Shown one piece after another: positions 53,303-64,000 of a DNA stretch of 64,000 nt. Where the stretch lies: assembly GCA_951801825.1 (NCBI GenBank), contig CATOOF010000002.1, positions 288,441 to 352,440 on the forward strand, written 5' to 3'. Under the pieces are notes generated by a model. That model had not been told where the DNA came from. It worked only from the letters and a program-made list of their open reading frames with translations, and ran no database searches. Numbering within the stretch: position 1 is the stretch's first letter; each line of letters starts with the position of its first letter. The stretch comes from an uncultured Alphaproteobacteria bacterium. Lineage in GTDB: Bacteria; Pseudomonadota; Alphaproteobacteria; Rs-D84. Position numbers and translations under genes: made by a program.

Positions 53303-55069
53303 TCATTCAACTATTTCATGAAAAATTTCCGCAGGTATCGTCCCGCCCGTGATTTTTGACGACATAGGTGTAAAGTTATCATTGCCAACCCATACACCTA
53401 TTACCAAATCCGCCGTGGCGCCAACGAACCATGCATCACGGTTTTCGTTGCTGGTTCCGGTCTTGCCACCTAAAACGCCCGGCGCATTCGCACGGCGACC
53501 AGTGCCGGTTGATATCACATCATAAAGCATCTGTGTCATGAATTCGACAGTTTGCGCCCCGATAACCGCAATCGCGTCCGAAGGATTACGCTCATACAAT
53601 ATATTGCCCGCCGGGTCTGTTATTTTTGTAATCGAATAAGGACGGACGGACTGGCCGTCGTTCCAGATAACCGCATAAATGGTTGTCAAATCCAGTAACG
53701 ACATTTCGGATGCACCCAACACTGTTGAGTATTCACGCCGCAGGCGTGTTCCAACCCCCAGACGCCCCGCCATGTCCAAAACAGAATCTATGCCGTATTC
53801 TTCTGTCAGTTTCAGCGGAACCGAGTTCACACTTTTTGAAAACGCAACCGACAGCGGAATGTCGCCATAATATCGCTCGTTATAATTTTTGGGGTTATAG
53901 TCGCCAATGGCAAATGGAGAATCATTAACATAACTGTCCGGCGTCATACCGCGTTCCAGCGCAACCATATAAACCACAGGCTTAAACGTGCTGCCGGGCT
54001 GGCGCAGCGCCAGTGTGCGGTTATACTGGCTGGCCTGGTAATCTGCACCACCAGACATCGCACGAATGGCCCCATCACGGGACATCGCAACAACAGCACC
54101 CTGATATTCGCCAACATGTGACGGCAAAATCGCGGCAATACGTTCCTGGAGCCCCATATCCAATGTTGTATACACATATAAATCTGAATTAAATCCCCCC
54201 AGGCGCGACCTTGTTTCATCCAAAACAAAATCCGTCCAATAACGATACAGGTTGGTGTCAGGCGCCGGCGCGGCCGGGGCCAATTCGGCGGCCGCCGCAC
54301 GCGCCTGGTTCAGCGTAACATATCCCTGGCGGACCATTTCCTGTAGAATAACGCGCGCACGTGCAATATTTTTTTCAGGATTCTTTAACGGACTGTATGT
54401 TGTCGGCGCCTTTAACATTGCGGCAATTTGCGCCGCCTGGGCCAATGACATTTCACGGGCCGATGTTTGAAACATGACACGGGCCGCCGCATCAATGCCG
54501 CGCATGCCACCAACCAGCGAAACACGGTTCATATACAGGTCTAATATCTGATTCTTGTCAAACCTGTTTTCCAGCCAATAAGACAATATAAGCTCTTGAA
54601 CCTTTCGCGAGAGCTTTTTTTCACGCGATAAAAATACGTTTTTTGCAGTCTGCTGGGTTATTGATGATCCACCCGCCGCAACACGCCCGCGAACCAGATT
54701 AGACACGGCCGCCCGAATTATTCCGCGCGCGTCAATGGGTCCATGCTGAAAAAAACGCTTGTCCTCTATTGCGACAATCGCCTGCCATACATGCGGCGGA
54801 ACAGACTCGGTTGACACGGGCATCCCCATAATGCGGCCCGCACTGCGTATTTCGTTGCCATCGCGATCCAGAAATATTATTGCGGCCGGCCGTGTTTCAT
54901 GCAAAATATCATCCAACGACGGCATCTGCAGAAATATAACCGAAACATATCCTGCAACCACAACACAGCCAATTACTACCAAATTAACAAGCCACATCAA
55001 CATACGCACCCGAAACGACGGGCGCTTTTTTTCTTCCTGGGGATTGCAGTCTGGCCTGGCACGTGGCAA
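53303..55069 (-). CDS. Bifunctional penicillin-binding protein (class A, transglycosylase-transpeptidase)
   Basis: A 588-aa protein with one N-terminal membrane anchor (MLMWLVNLVVIGCVVVAGYVSVIFL). The GT51 domain has IEDKRFFQHGPIDARGIIRAA and GGSSITQQTAKNVFLSREKKLSRK. The transpeptidase has STFK (PGSTFKPVVY), SVN and KTGTSNENRDAWFVG. It polymerises and cross-links peptidoglycan in the periplasm. It is shorter than E. coli PBP1a/1b (about 800 aa), closer to the compact 1A type of alphaproteobacteria. The start is TTG 55069, with AAAGGAG 7 nt upstream and no competing ATG. Confidence 0.93.
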   Translation of the reverse strand: MPRARPDCNPQEEKKRPSFRVRMLMWLVNLVVIGCVVVAGYVSVIFLQMPSLDDILHETRPAAIIFLDRDGNEIRSAGRIMGMPVSTESVPPHVWQAIVAIEDKRFFQHGPIDARGIIRAAVSNLVRGRVAAGGSSITQQTAKNVFLSREKKLSRKVQELILSYWLENRFDKNQILDLYMNRVSLVGGMRGIDAAARVMFQTSAREMSLAQAAQIAAMLKAPTTYSPLKNPEKNIARARVILQEMVRQGYVTLNQARAAAAELAPAAPAPDTNLYRYWTDFVLDETRSRLGGFNSDLYVYTTLDMGLQERIAAILPSHVGEYQGAVVAMSRDGAIRAMSGGADYQASQYNRTLALRQPGSTFKPVVYMVALERGMTPDSYVNDSPFAIGDYNPKNYNERYYGDIPLSVAFSKSVNSVPLKLTEEYGIDSVLDMAGRLGVGTRLRREYSTVLGASEMSLLDLTTIYAVIWNDGQSVRPYSITKITDPAGNILYERNPSDAIAVIGAQTVEFMTQMLYDVISTGTGRRANAPGVLGGKTGTSNENRDAWFVGATADLVIGVWVGNDNFTPMSSKITGGTIPAEIFHEIVE

Positions 55070-55141
55070 ATCTTTCTCCTTTTGATAGAATTATATACAA
55101 AAAGATTTTACCGCGCCAGATTAATTACACATAAAAAGAAA

Positions 55142-55159
55142 GCCGCCAAAAATGGCGAC
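55142..55159 (-). terminator. Terminator of the HTH gene
   Basis: GCCGCCA (55142-55148) and TGGCGAC (55153-55159). On the - strand it is followed by TTTCTTTTT. Confidence 0.65.
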
Positions 55160-55169
55160 TTGCAACCCG

Positions 55170-55430
55170 TCATGCGGCGGCGGCCCGACGTGTGCCCTCG
55201 CCAGGGGCCGGCATAAACTTCAGGAAATCTTCCAACGATGTTCCCGTAGACTCCAGTATCTTGGCCAGACTGTGCGTGGACGGCCAACGCGGCTTTCCAT
55301 AGCATGTCCATCTTTTGCTTTTATTAAACGTGGTGGCGTCCAGGCCGCTTTTCTTTGCCAGACCTGAACAAGACAAATTTAAACTATGTGCGAAACGGTC
55401 TATTGCGCACCACAAGTCTAAATGGTTCAT
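55170..55430 (-). CDS. Stand-alone HTH (XRE/S24-type N-terminal domain) regulator
   Basis: An 86-aa protein. LDLWCAIDRFAHSLNLSCSGLAKKSGLDATTFNKSKRW, then GKPRWPSTHSLAKILESTGTSLEDFLKFM, is the DNA-binding half of the LexA-like S24 repressors common in alphaproteobacteria. Those normally continue into a roughly 130-aa peptidase domain; here the protein ends in GEGTRRAAAA. It either lost self-cleavage control or works with a partner. GGGAGAGGGG precedes the ATG. The AT-rich 257-bp gap to the divergent barrel gene probably carries both promoters. Confidence 0.8.
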   Translation of the reverse strand: MNHLDLWCAIDRFAHSLNLSCSGLAKKSGLDATTFNKSKRWTCYGKPRWPSTHSLAKILESTGTSLEDFLKFMPAPGEGTRRAAAA

Positions 55431-55687
55431 GTTCCCCTCTCCCTTTTTGTCTTCTCTTTACACTGGTTTTCTAGGACTTTAGTCCACTGATAGTTGAATT
55501 TTTTCATAAATTCTAGTGTTTTTCAACCAGAAAGTTTTCCTATTTGAGGGGATTTATACTAACATTTCTAATTAATGTGTTATATTATTACTTAATTTAT
55601 GCCAAAATACAACAATAAAAACCGGAACATATAAAGCTTGCATTTTTTCTTAAGTTATAGAACTCTATTTTATGCGGAGGGATATTT

Positions 55688-56338
55688 ATGAAAAAAATTA
55701 TCACTATCTTATTTCTTAGCATGCCGCTGGGCGGGTTGATGGCCAACGAATATGGCGAATATGAGCAATACGACATAATAACAGATACAGATTGCCCTAT
55801 ATGTGAATGCAATGATACGGGCCGTCGCGACAATTATGCCGGTGTGCGTGTGTATAAAAATGAACATGCCGCATACTCTTATAATCTATCAAACGGGCAC
55901 AAGGATAAATATAAAAAAGACAACTTTGGTTTCGGAACCACCGTGGGGAACAATCTGACAGACTGGTTGCGCGTGGAATATGAAACACTGTATATGGGCG
56001 CCCAGTATAGCAAGAATGACAAGGATTTTGAATATGACATATGGGCAAACATGCTAAATGCGTATTTGTTGCGTGAATTTGAGGGTGCCGTGGCCCCGTA
56101 TGTCGGAATGGGGCTGGGGCTGACTGGAATATGGGGCGAAATTGACGGCGATTTGGACAATGCGTTCGACTTATCGTATCAGGCAATGGTTGGCGTACTG
56201 TTCCATTTAAACCGGCGTATTGATTTAGATATCGGATTTAAATATGTAAATTTTGGCAAGGTTGAACATACGCGCGGCGTATCAAAAGTAGACGCCACCC
56301 AGTTTTACATAGGCGGCGCATACAAGTTCGGTCTGTAA
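55688..56338 (+). CDS. Small outer-membrane beta-barrel protein
   Basis: A 216-aa protein. The signal peptide is MKKIITILFLSMPLGGLMA. A Cys pair (CPICEC) stands near the mature N-terminus. Eight or so barrel strands follow (NFGFGTTVGNNLTDWLRVEYE, VAPYVGMGLGLTGIWGE, DLDIGFKYVNFGKVEH) and the end is FYIGGAYKFGL. It resembles the OmpA/opacity barrel fold. GGAGGGA precedes the ATG. Divergent from the HTH gene, which might regulate it. Confidence 0.8.
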   Translation: MKKIITILFLSMPLGGLMANEYGEYEQYDIITDTDCPICECNDTGRRDNYAGVRVYKNEHAAYSYNLSNGHKDKYKKDNFGFGTTVGNNLTDWLRVEYETLYMGAQYSKNDKDFEYDIWANMLNAYLLREFEGAVAPYVGMGLGLTGIWGEIDGDLDNAFDLSYQAMVGVLFHLNRRIDLDIGFKYVNFGKVEHTRGVSKVDATQFYIGGAYKFGL

Positions 56339-56518
56339 ATTCCACATTTTACAGCCCCAGCCGACGGATGTACTGGCCCCCCCATAACAGGGGTAAGCAT
56401 AGCTATACAAAAGCAATTTCCACATCAAATCCAATTTTACTATTTACAATTATGGCATAATACGTTACACATATATGCAAGAATAAAACCCATCACATTT
56501 ATGTAACAGCGCAATAAT

Positions 56519-58357
56519 ATGACAACAACACTAGAGCATTTAAATAAGACAATTACAAAGGCGCACAATTATTTGTATGCAAATGAAGGCTTAAGTAATG
56601 CGGAGGCTTTGGAAGAGTTACTTAAACTGATGTATTGCAAAATTCTCATAGAGCAAGACAGCAAAGCAAATTCTATTAATTCTGATGAAGAAATATACAA
56701 TATAGTAAATGAAGTATATTTTAAGCTGGCATCGAGGTTTTCTGATATTTTTGAGCAATCTTTCAAAATAGGGAAAGAAACAATCATTTACATAATGCAA
56801 ATGTTTCTTGACATAAACTTTTCGAGATTAAAATCAGATACCAAAGGCCACATTTTACAAAAAGTTCTGGACCGATCCTACAGAGAGCGAAATGGTCAAT
56901 TTTTTACCCCCGTACCTGTTGTTGATTTTATAGTAAAAATGATTGAGCCCAAAAGCCATGAAAAAGGCTGTGATCCGGCCTGTGGAACCGGCGGATTTAT
57001 GTTTGGCGCACTTAATCACATTATGGCAAACGAAAATGTAAGCTCTCTGGATAACTTATATTTTTATGAAATAAGCGACAAGATAGCTCGTTTTATAAAA
57101 ATGAGAACCCTGTTTGAGTTTGGAAATTGCAAAACCCATATAAAAAACATGGATTCCCTGTCTAATGATTTAGATTACAAATTTGATTATATTTTAAGCA
57201 ATCCGCCATTTGGCTCACAAGGAAAAATCAAAAATTCTAAACTGTTATCAAATTATGAACTGGGGCGGGACAAGAAAACGGATCAACTCTTTGCAAACCA
57301 GACGCCTGATATATTATTTGTAGAAAAAATTATAAAATCCCTAAAATACGGGGGCAGAACTGCGATTATTTTACCAGACGGGGATTTTGAAAACCCATCT
57401 ACTTCATATTTAAGAGAATACATACTATCCAATACAAAGATCGATGCAATTGTTTCATTGCCCAGCGGAACGTTTATCCCATATGGCACTGGGGTCAAGG
57501 CCAGTGTAATATTTTTAACCAGACTAAAAAAAGATGAACTACGCAGGCTGCAAAACGAAAACTATCAAATATTTTTCTCCAAAATAAATAAACTCGGGTA
57601 CACTTTTTCTAAACACTCCAAAGAAGAATTCAATAATGATGGAACCATAGCCCAAGATTACGAAGATGTTGTGAGCGCATACAAGAACAGAACATATAAT
57701 GAAATTTCTTTTGTGGTGCCAATAAATAAAATATTGGAGAAAAATACTTTTTCCTATTCGTTTTATTGCCCTAGCTACAATCATTCTATACATAAAATCA
57801 CAAAAGCAAAATATGTACGTCTGAAAGACGTTGTTATATTAAAAGATAAGAGAGAACGAATAATAGCAGACAAAGAATATTCTTATATTGAAATTGCAGA
57901 CGTAAATGCATCTTCAAATGAAATCTTTAATTCAGAAATAATGTACGGAGAGGCCCTGCCATCCAGAGCAAGCTATATCGTAAAAACCGGGGATATTATA
58001 ATCGCTATTGCAGGAAACGCCATCGGCTCAAAAAAACACTCAAAGGCTATGGTCTCCGAAGAATATAATGACTGTATTTGCACAAACGGATTCGCCGTAA
58101 TGAAACCGAATGGCATTTCTCCTTATTATCTTTTATATTTTTTTAATAACGATGATTTTTTAAATCAGGTACAAAAATATAAATACGGATCTGCTATCCC
58201 AACTATTTCAAAAGAAGATTTACTGAATATAGTTATTCCATTATATGACGAAACAAAAATGCAAGAAATAGAAAACGCCATGCAAAAAGCATGCGAGTAT
58301 AGAAGAATGGCAAAGATGCTAACATCTTTTGACTATTATTCTTCATCCCCGTCGTGA
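56519..58357 (+). CDS. N6-adenine DNA methyltransferase fused to a single specificity (HsdS-like) domain
   Basis: A 612-aa protein. N-terminal helical domain, then the SAM motif DPACGTGGFM (about residue 153) and catalytic NPPF (about 230), as in HsdM. Residues about 420-600 look like one HsdS half: KYVRLKDVVILKDKRERI, IEIADVNASS, YIVKTGDIIIAIAGN, SPYYLLYFFNND, GSAIPTISKEDLLNIVIPLY. A single target-recognition domain implies dimerisation or a short or asymmetric site. No Shine-Dalgarno. The 3' end overlaps the convergent endonuclease gene by 22 bp. AT-rich compared with its neighbours, suggesting transfer. Confidence 0.9.
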   Translation: MTTTLEHLNKTITKAHNYLYANEGLSNAEALEELLKLMYCKILIEQDSKANSINSDEEIYNIVNEVYFKLASRFSDIFEQSFKIGKETIIYIMQMFLDINFSRLKSDTKGHILQKVLDRSYRERNGQFFTPVPVVDFIVKMIEPKSHEKGCDPACGTGGFMFGALNHIMANENVSSLDNLYFYEISDKIARFIKMRTLFEFGNCKTHIKNMDSLSNDLDYKFDYILSNPPFGSQGKIKNSKLLSNYELGRDKKTDQLFANQTPDILFVEKIIKSLKYGGRTAIILPDGDFENPSTSYLREYILSNTKIDAIVSLPSGTFIPYGTGVKASVIFLTRLKKDELRRLQNENYQIFFSKINKLGYTFSKHSKEEFNNDGTIAQDYEDVVSAYKNRTYNEISFVVPINKILEKNTFSYSFYCPSYNHSIHKITKAKYVRLKDVVILKDKRERIIADKEYSYIEIADVNASSNEIFNSEIMYGEALPSRASYIVKTGDIIIAIAGNAIGSKKHSKAMVSEEYNDCICTNGFAVMKPNGISPYYLLYFFNNDDFLNQVQKYKYGSAIPTISKEDLLNIVIPLYDETKMQEIENAMQKACEYRRMAKMLTSFDYYSSSPS

Positions 58358-59289
58358 CCCCTATCGTCCAGCTGTGTTTCATCAAATGGGACCACCCTTG
58401 GTTGTGAATTATCCAAAAGCTCTCCAATAGATTCATACCAAGGCTTTCGTATGCACAGCATATCCTTTTTGCCTGGTATAATAATGTCTATCAAATAGTT
58501 TTGGTATAAATGATTTGGCGATGTTGGAGAATGAGGCAACTGATTAGAATCAGCAAATACAATTTTATGTCTGCCAAGTCTTTGGAACAAATCAACCGCC
58601 AGTATTGAAAAATCCGATTTTAATGGCGCCGCCTGTTTTATTTTTGTCACAGAATCTGTTCGGATTGAAGGTTTATGGGTCTCCAGCTTTAAATAGGCCG
58701 CATCCCGTCGTCTGAAAGCAGACTCGGAAAAAAGTTCATCGCAAATCCCATTAAAATACTCTTTTACATCTTCTTCTGATGCAAAAAAACCGTTCAGATT
58801 AACACTTGAGGAACCGGGGAATTCCATATTCCATTGAAATTCCGGAAATTGTTTACCCGGATTTTTGGTCTCCCAGGCTTGCTTCGCCTTGTTATATCTG
58901 GCCAATCCTTTGTTATAGACTTTCATGGGGTCATTTTTTAAACTACAACATATAAAACTTATAATATTTTTACGATTAATTTCAGTTTTTTTATTTGCAC
59001 CCCTGAATTCCGAATTTGTTTTAACACCTTTGGACTCCACCACAAAACAGTCTTTACTGCCAGGCTTACGTATAAGAAAATCACCTTTGTAATTATCTAT
59101 TTTATTATCAAAACCACCAGCCGGCTTTTCCTTTATACGGTAGACTTCATAGCCTTCTGCTTTCAGGGTTTCCTTTAATATTTGTTCTGAAATGGCCCCC
59201 TGTAAATATCCGGTTGCCCCAGGATTATGTACAAGGACATCAACAAGATAATCTTCATCTACGCCAAATATGTCTTTTATATTTTTCAT
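58336..59289 (-). CDS. Putative restriction endonuclease, PD-(D/E)xK fold
   Basis: A 317-aa protein with no close family I can name. NYKGDFLIRK (Asp70), then DCFVVESKGVK (Glu85-x-Lys87), forms a PD-(D/E)xK core, with an upstream helix containing SEQILKE. The C-terminal part is Lys/Ser-rich and ends very acidic. Convergent with the M-S methyltransferase gene and overlapping it by 22 bp, so the two probably form one restriction-modification system in which this protein cuts. No ATP-translocase (HsdR-type helicase) is present. Confidence 0.7.
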   Translation of the reverse strand: MKNIKDIFGVDEDYLVDVLVHNPGATGYLQGAISEQILKETLKAEGYEVYRIKEKPAGGFDNKIDNYKGDFLIRKPGSKDCFVVESKGVKTNSEFRGANKKTEINRKNIISFICCSLKNDPMKVYNKGLARYNKAKQAWETKNPGKQFPEFQWNMEFPGSSSVNLNGFFASEEDVKEYFNGICDELFSESAFRRRDAAYLKLETHKPSIRTDSVTKIKQAAPLKSDFSILAVDLFQRLGRHKIVFADSNQLPHSPTSPNHLYQNYLIDIIIPGKKDMLCIRKPWYESIGELLDNSQPRVVPFDETQLDDRGHDGDEE

Positions 59290-59352
59290 GTTTTACTCAT
59301 ATTAACTTATTGATATCAGTCTATAAGTATAAACAAAATAAATCAACAATAA

Positions 59353-59380
59353 AAAAACCGCCCCGGCGGGGGCGGTTTTT
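59353..59380 (-). terminator. Terminator of tRNA-Asn
   Basis: CCGCCCC (59358-59364) and GGGGCGG (59369-59375) extended by A/T arms. It stands just beyond the tRNA 3' end. Confidence 0.8.
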
Positions 59381-59386
59381 AATTCT

Positions 59387-59462
59387 TGGCTCGGGCAGCT
59401 GGACTCGAACCAGCGACATACGGATTAACAGTCCGTTGTTCTACCGACTGAACTATGCCCGA
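59387..59462 (-). tRNA. tRNA-Asn (anticodon GTT)
   Basis: Acceptor TCGGGCA pairs with TGCCCGA. The anticodon stem is ACGGA/TCCGT with loop CTGTTAA, the T-loop is GTTCGAG, and CCA is encoded at 59387-59389. GTT reads AAC/AAU and is a queuosine target of the tgt/queA enzymes encoded earlier. Confidence 0.96.
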
Positions 59463-59582
59463 ATTGCCCGCATATCTTATAACCTTTTTTCCTGTATTTC
59501 AAGTCTTTTTTTCAACTATTGCAATTTATTATATTTAATGCTATATTTTTTACCGTCCAATATGATGAAAAAGGATTTAAAT

Positions 59583-60392
59583 ATGTTACTGAAAGGGAAA
59601 AAGATTCTGATTACAGGCGTTGCTAACGACTGGTCTATGGCATGGGCAATTGCAAAACGGGCTCATGAAGAAGGGGCCGAAATCGCAATGCCGTATGCAA
59701 TGCCTAATCTGGAAAAGCGCGTCAGACCGCTGGCAGAATCCATTAATGCTAAGTTCGTACAGGAATGCAATGTACAAAACGACGAACAAATGGATGCACT
59801 GTTCGCAGCAATCGAAAAAGAATGGGGACATCTGGACGGTGTTCTGCATGCAATCGCATTTTCTGACAAAAACGAACTGAGTGGACGATATGCCGATACA
59901 ACACGTGCAAACTTCAAAAACACAATGGATATTTCGGTATATTCACTGGTTGATTTGACACGCCGCGCGGCACCGTTGATGCATGACGGCGGCAGTGTTG
60001 TTGCCCTGACCTATTTCGGCGGCGAAAAGTCCGTGCCGAATTATAACGTAATGGGTGTTGCAAAATCCGCCCTGGACAGCAGTGTTCGCTATTTGGCGTC
60101 GGATTTGGGACGTGACGGCATTCGCGTAAACGCAATCAGCGCAGGCCCGATTATGACATTGGCATCAAGTGGCGTTGGTGGGTTTAAGGCAATGTTGCGC
60201 CTGAATGCGGAACAGACACCTCTGCGCCGCAATATGACCCTGGACGACGTGTCGGGTGCGGCGGTATATCTGTTTAGCAACCTGTCATCGGCGGTTACCG
60301 GCGAAGTACATCACGTTGACTGTGGATATTCCACAACAGGTATGATGCCCAATGAGCTGAAAGACATCTTGTTGAAAGGTCTGGACGACTAA
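59583..60392 (+). CDS. fabI: Enoyl-[acyl-carrier-protein] reductase
   Basis: A 269-aa short-chain dehydrogenase-type enzyme that completes each fatty-acid elongation cycle using NADH. The nucleotide-binding region is ILITGVANDWSMAWAIAK, and the catalytic Tyr and Lys are in YNVMGVAKSALDSSVRYLASDLG. VHHVDCGYSTTGM closes the fold. It is the target class of triclosan. Start at ATG 59583, where AAAGGA is 7 nt upstream; a longer frame runs back through tRNA-Asn and is not real. Confidence 0.96.
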   Translation: MLLKGKKILITGVANDWSMAWAIAKRAHEEGAEIAMPYAMPNLEKRVRPLAESINAKFVQECNVQNDEQMDALFAAIEKEWGHLDGVLHAIAFSDKNELSGRYADTTRANFKNTMDISVYSLVDLTRRAAPLMHDGGSVVALTYFGGEKSVPNYNVMGVAKSALDSSVRYLASDLGRDGIRVNAISAGPIMTLASSGVGGFKAMLRLNAEQTPLRRNMTLDDVSGAAVYLFSNLSSAVTGEVHHVDCGYSTTGMMPNELKDILLKGLDD

Positions 60393-60416
60393 GTCTTTTA
60401 TATATAATCGTACCGA

Positions 60417-60446
60417 AAAAGTCCCGCCAAATGGCGGGACTTTTTG
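60417..60446 (+). terminator. Terminator of fabI
   Basis: AAAAGTCCCGCCA and TGGCGGGACTTTT form a 13-bp perfect stem with an AA loop, followed by T. Confidence 0.9.
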
Positions 60447-60511
60447 ATTGACACAACATATATTTATGCAAATATTTAAATTATTCATTAACATTATCTG
60501 GAGACTATTAA

Positions 60512-61078
60512 ATGATATCATCTACCGCACAAATTGTGTTCAAAAATATGGAGCGCAGCTCAAAATTACAGCCTAAATTAAAAGAAGTGGGCGGCATTGA
60601 TATTGACTGGACTGTCTATTCCCTCTGTACCAACGTGCCCAGCAAAGCGTCCACGGACGATATAATATACAGCCTTGAAACACAGCAAGAAGTATCTGTA
60701 CTGTTCAAGGACGTTATGACACATAATCTGACGCGCCTGCTGTATACGGAAAAGGTCCCCTCTTCTTATTGGAACAAATATACATTTTATTCCCAGCGTG
60801 CACTGGGCCCCGTACGGATATGGGACAATACAATGTATGAGTGTATAATTATTCAAATATGCGACGGTGCAAAAATAGCCGTAACAAACCATTATTACCT
60901 TAATGCTAATATGCCTGCCGAGGAAATATATCATTGTGCAAAAAAAATTATCAAAGACATCAATCAGATAAAATTCGCAGAAGAAGAGAATGCCGCAAAA
61001 CAGTTGAACAAACAGCAGTTTGATGCGAAAAAGGCAAGAATAGACAATACAATTAATTTGCTGAAAACAAAACAGCGT

Positions 61079-61081
<3 letters not shown>
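60512..61081 (+). CDS. Unknown cytoplasmic protein, 189 aa
   Basis: No signal peptide, membrane segment or motif is recognised. The body (residues 1-140) looks alpha/beta (DIDWTVYSLCTNVP, RIWDNTMYECIIIQICDGAKIAVTNHYYL). The last 45 residues are a charged helix (EEENAAKQLNKQQFDAKKARID). GGAG before the ATG and a terminator right after the stop support a real single-gene unit. TTGACA at 60449-60454 with an AATATT box 17 nt later is a weak promoter candidate. Confidence 0.65.
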
Positions 61082-63530
<2,449 letters not shown>

Positions 63531-63531
<1 letters not shown>

Positions 63532-64000
63532 CAGGAATCTAAAAGAGAGAATATCACAGCATTGGCCAGCATCAATCCAAACGCCCCGGTTACGGTTACA
63601 ATAGAACCGAATGTGCGATTTGCCAACACATCTGGGGCGGCGGGCTCGGTCGAAAAGACTACTTCAAAATCATCCAGCCCCGCATCACGTGCCAGGCGAC
63701 GCATACGCGCCGCCAGCGGACAAACCGATGTTTTTGACAGCTTTGATACGCGCACGCGGCTAATATCTGTTTTGCGGGCGGCCCCCATGCTGGCAATAAA
63801 AGGAATATCGTTATCCTGGGCCCAGCGGGCCAGCGCTATCTTTGATGGCGTGGAATCAATTGCATCTATTATATAATCCGGGCGGCAATCTAATTTAGTA
63901 TCCGCATCAAAAAACAGCCGCATGGCATCAACGCGAATTTCTGGGTTTATATCATTAATACGTTCGGCCGCGACATCAACCTTTGCCCGGCCGACGGTTG
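63531..64000 (-). CDS. tcdA: tRNA threonylcarbamoyladenosine dehydratase-like ThiF/E1 protein (5' part outside window)
   Basis: The frame stays open to the window edge, so the N-terminal ATP-binding part is missing. Seen: VGRAKVDVAAERINDINPEI, then PDYIIDAIDSTPSKIALARWAQDNDIPFIASMGAARKTD and KTSVCPLAARMRRLARDAG, then EVVFSTEPA. These are typical of TcdA (CsdL), which cyclises t6A37 in tRNA, rather than MoeB or ThiF. A C-terminal hydrophobic segment (TVTGAFGLMLANAVIFSL) is also normal for TcdA and associates with the membrane. Confidence 0.88.

Noticed and set aside
59214-59582. N-terminal extension of fabI
   Set aside because: It reads across the tRNA-Asn gene and its terminator; the strong Shine-Dalgarno before 59583 gives the normal FabI N-terminus.

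Overview
The window looks like chromosome from a host-associated (probably gut) alphaproteobacterium of modest genome size. This is inferred from gene content: alphaproteobacterial gene pairs (tilS-ftsH, lepB-rnc), an HTH protein of the type that in alphaproteobacteria usually precedes an S24 peptidase domain, a Gram-negative envelope (BamD, MurJ, RlpA, LepB, several beta-barrels), and a choloylglycine-hydrolase-family enzyme. No rRNA was seen, so the exact taxon cannot be fixed. Genes are densely packed, many are separated by compact intrinsic terminators, and several have no Shine-Dalgarno but a -10 box 6-8 nt before the ATG.

Layout. 0-7.5 kb: RNase J, an exported protein with a phage-tail-fibre-like motif, a cold-shock protein, a RelA/SpoT-like orphan, class II LysRS and a family 2 glycosyltransferase. 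7.5-16 kb: tRNA-Gly, two unknown membrane proteins, era-queA-tgt, bamD, murJ, rlpA. 15.5-18.1 kb: a nucleotidyltransferase and three exported cysteine-rich proteins around an intergenic region full of nested inverted repeats. 18-31 kb: tfoX-like gene, tRNA-Arg, tdk-htpX, an autotransporter-type barrel, prmC-smr, an M23 peptidase, tilS-ftsH-MBL hydrolase, LOG, DUF167, HIT, groES-groEL. 31-34 kb: GNAT, a second M23 peptidase, and an exported choloylglycine-hydrolase-family enzyme.

34.3-41.7 kb is a 7.4-kb genomic island inserted at the 3' end of tRNA-Gln. It is bounded by 8-bp direct repeats (34328-34335 and 41715-41722). It carries small unknown genes, a SpoVG-like gene, a structured non-coding stretch, an outer-membrane protein, a putative two-gene ATPase/nuclease module, and a large serine recombinase whose 3' end runs across the attachment site into the tRNA. 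Joining the two ends in a circle would replace the last 8 residues of the recombinase with a 42-codon open extension.

41.7-55 kb: ogt, a bactofilin-like membrane protein, secG, rnc-lepB, comM, another cysteine-rich exported protein with a glycosyltransferase, a beta-barrel, a roughly 235-nt structured RNA with its own promoter and terminator upstream of a further cysteine-rich exported protein, and an ABC exporter with a bifunctional penicillin-binding protein. 55-64 kb: an HTH protein, a beta-barrel, a restriction-modification locus (fused M-S protein with a convergent PD-(D/E)xK endonuclease), tRNA-Asn, fabI, an unknown gene, ligA, a small exported protein and the 3' part of a TcdA/ThiF-type gene.

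The most promising novelties are the island with its excision-dependent recombinase C-terminus and ATPase/nuclease cargo, the structured RNA at 50.4 kb, the inverted-repeat region at 17.1-17.5 kb, and the family of cysteine-rich exported proteins.
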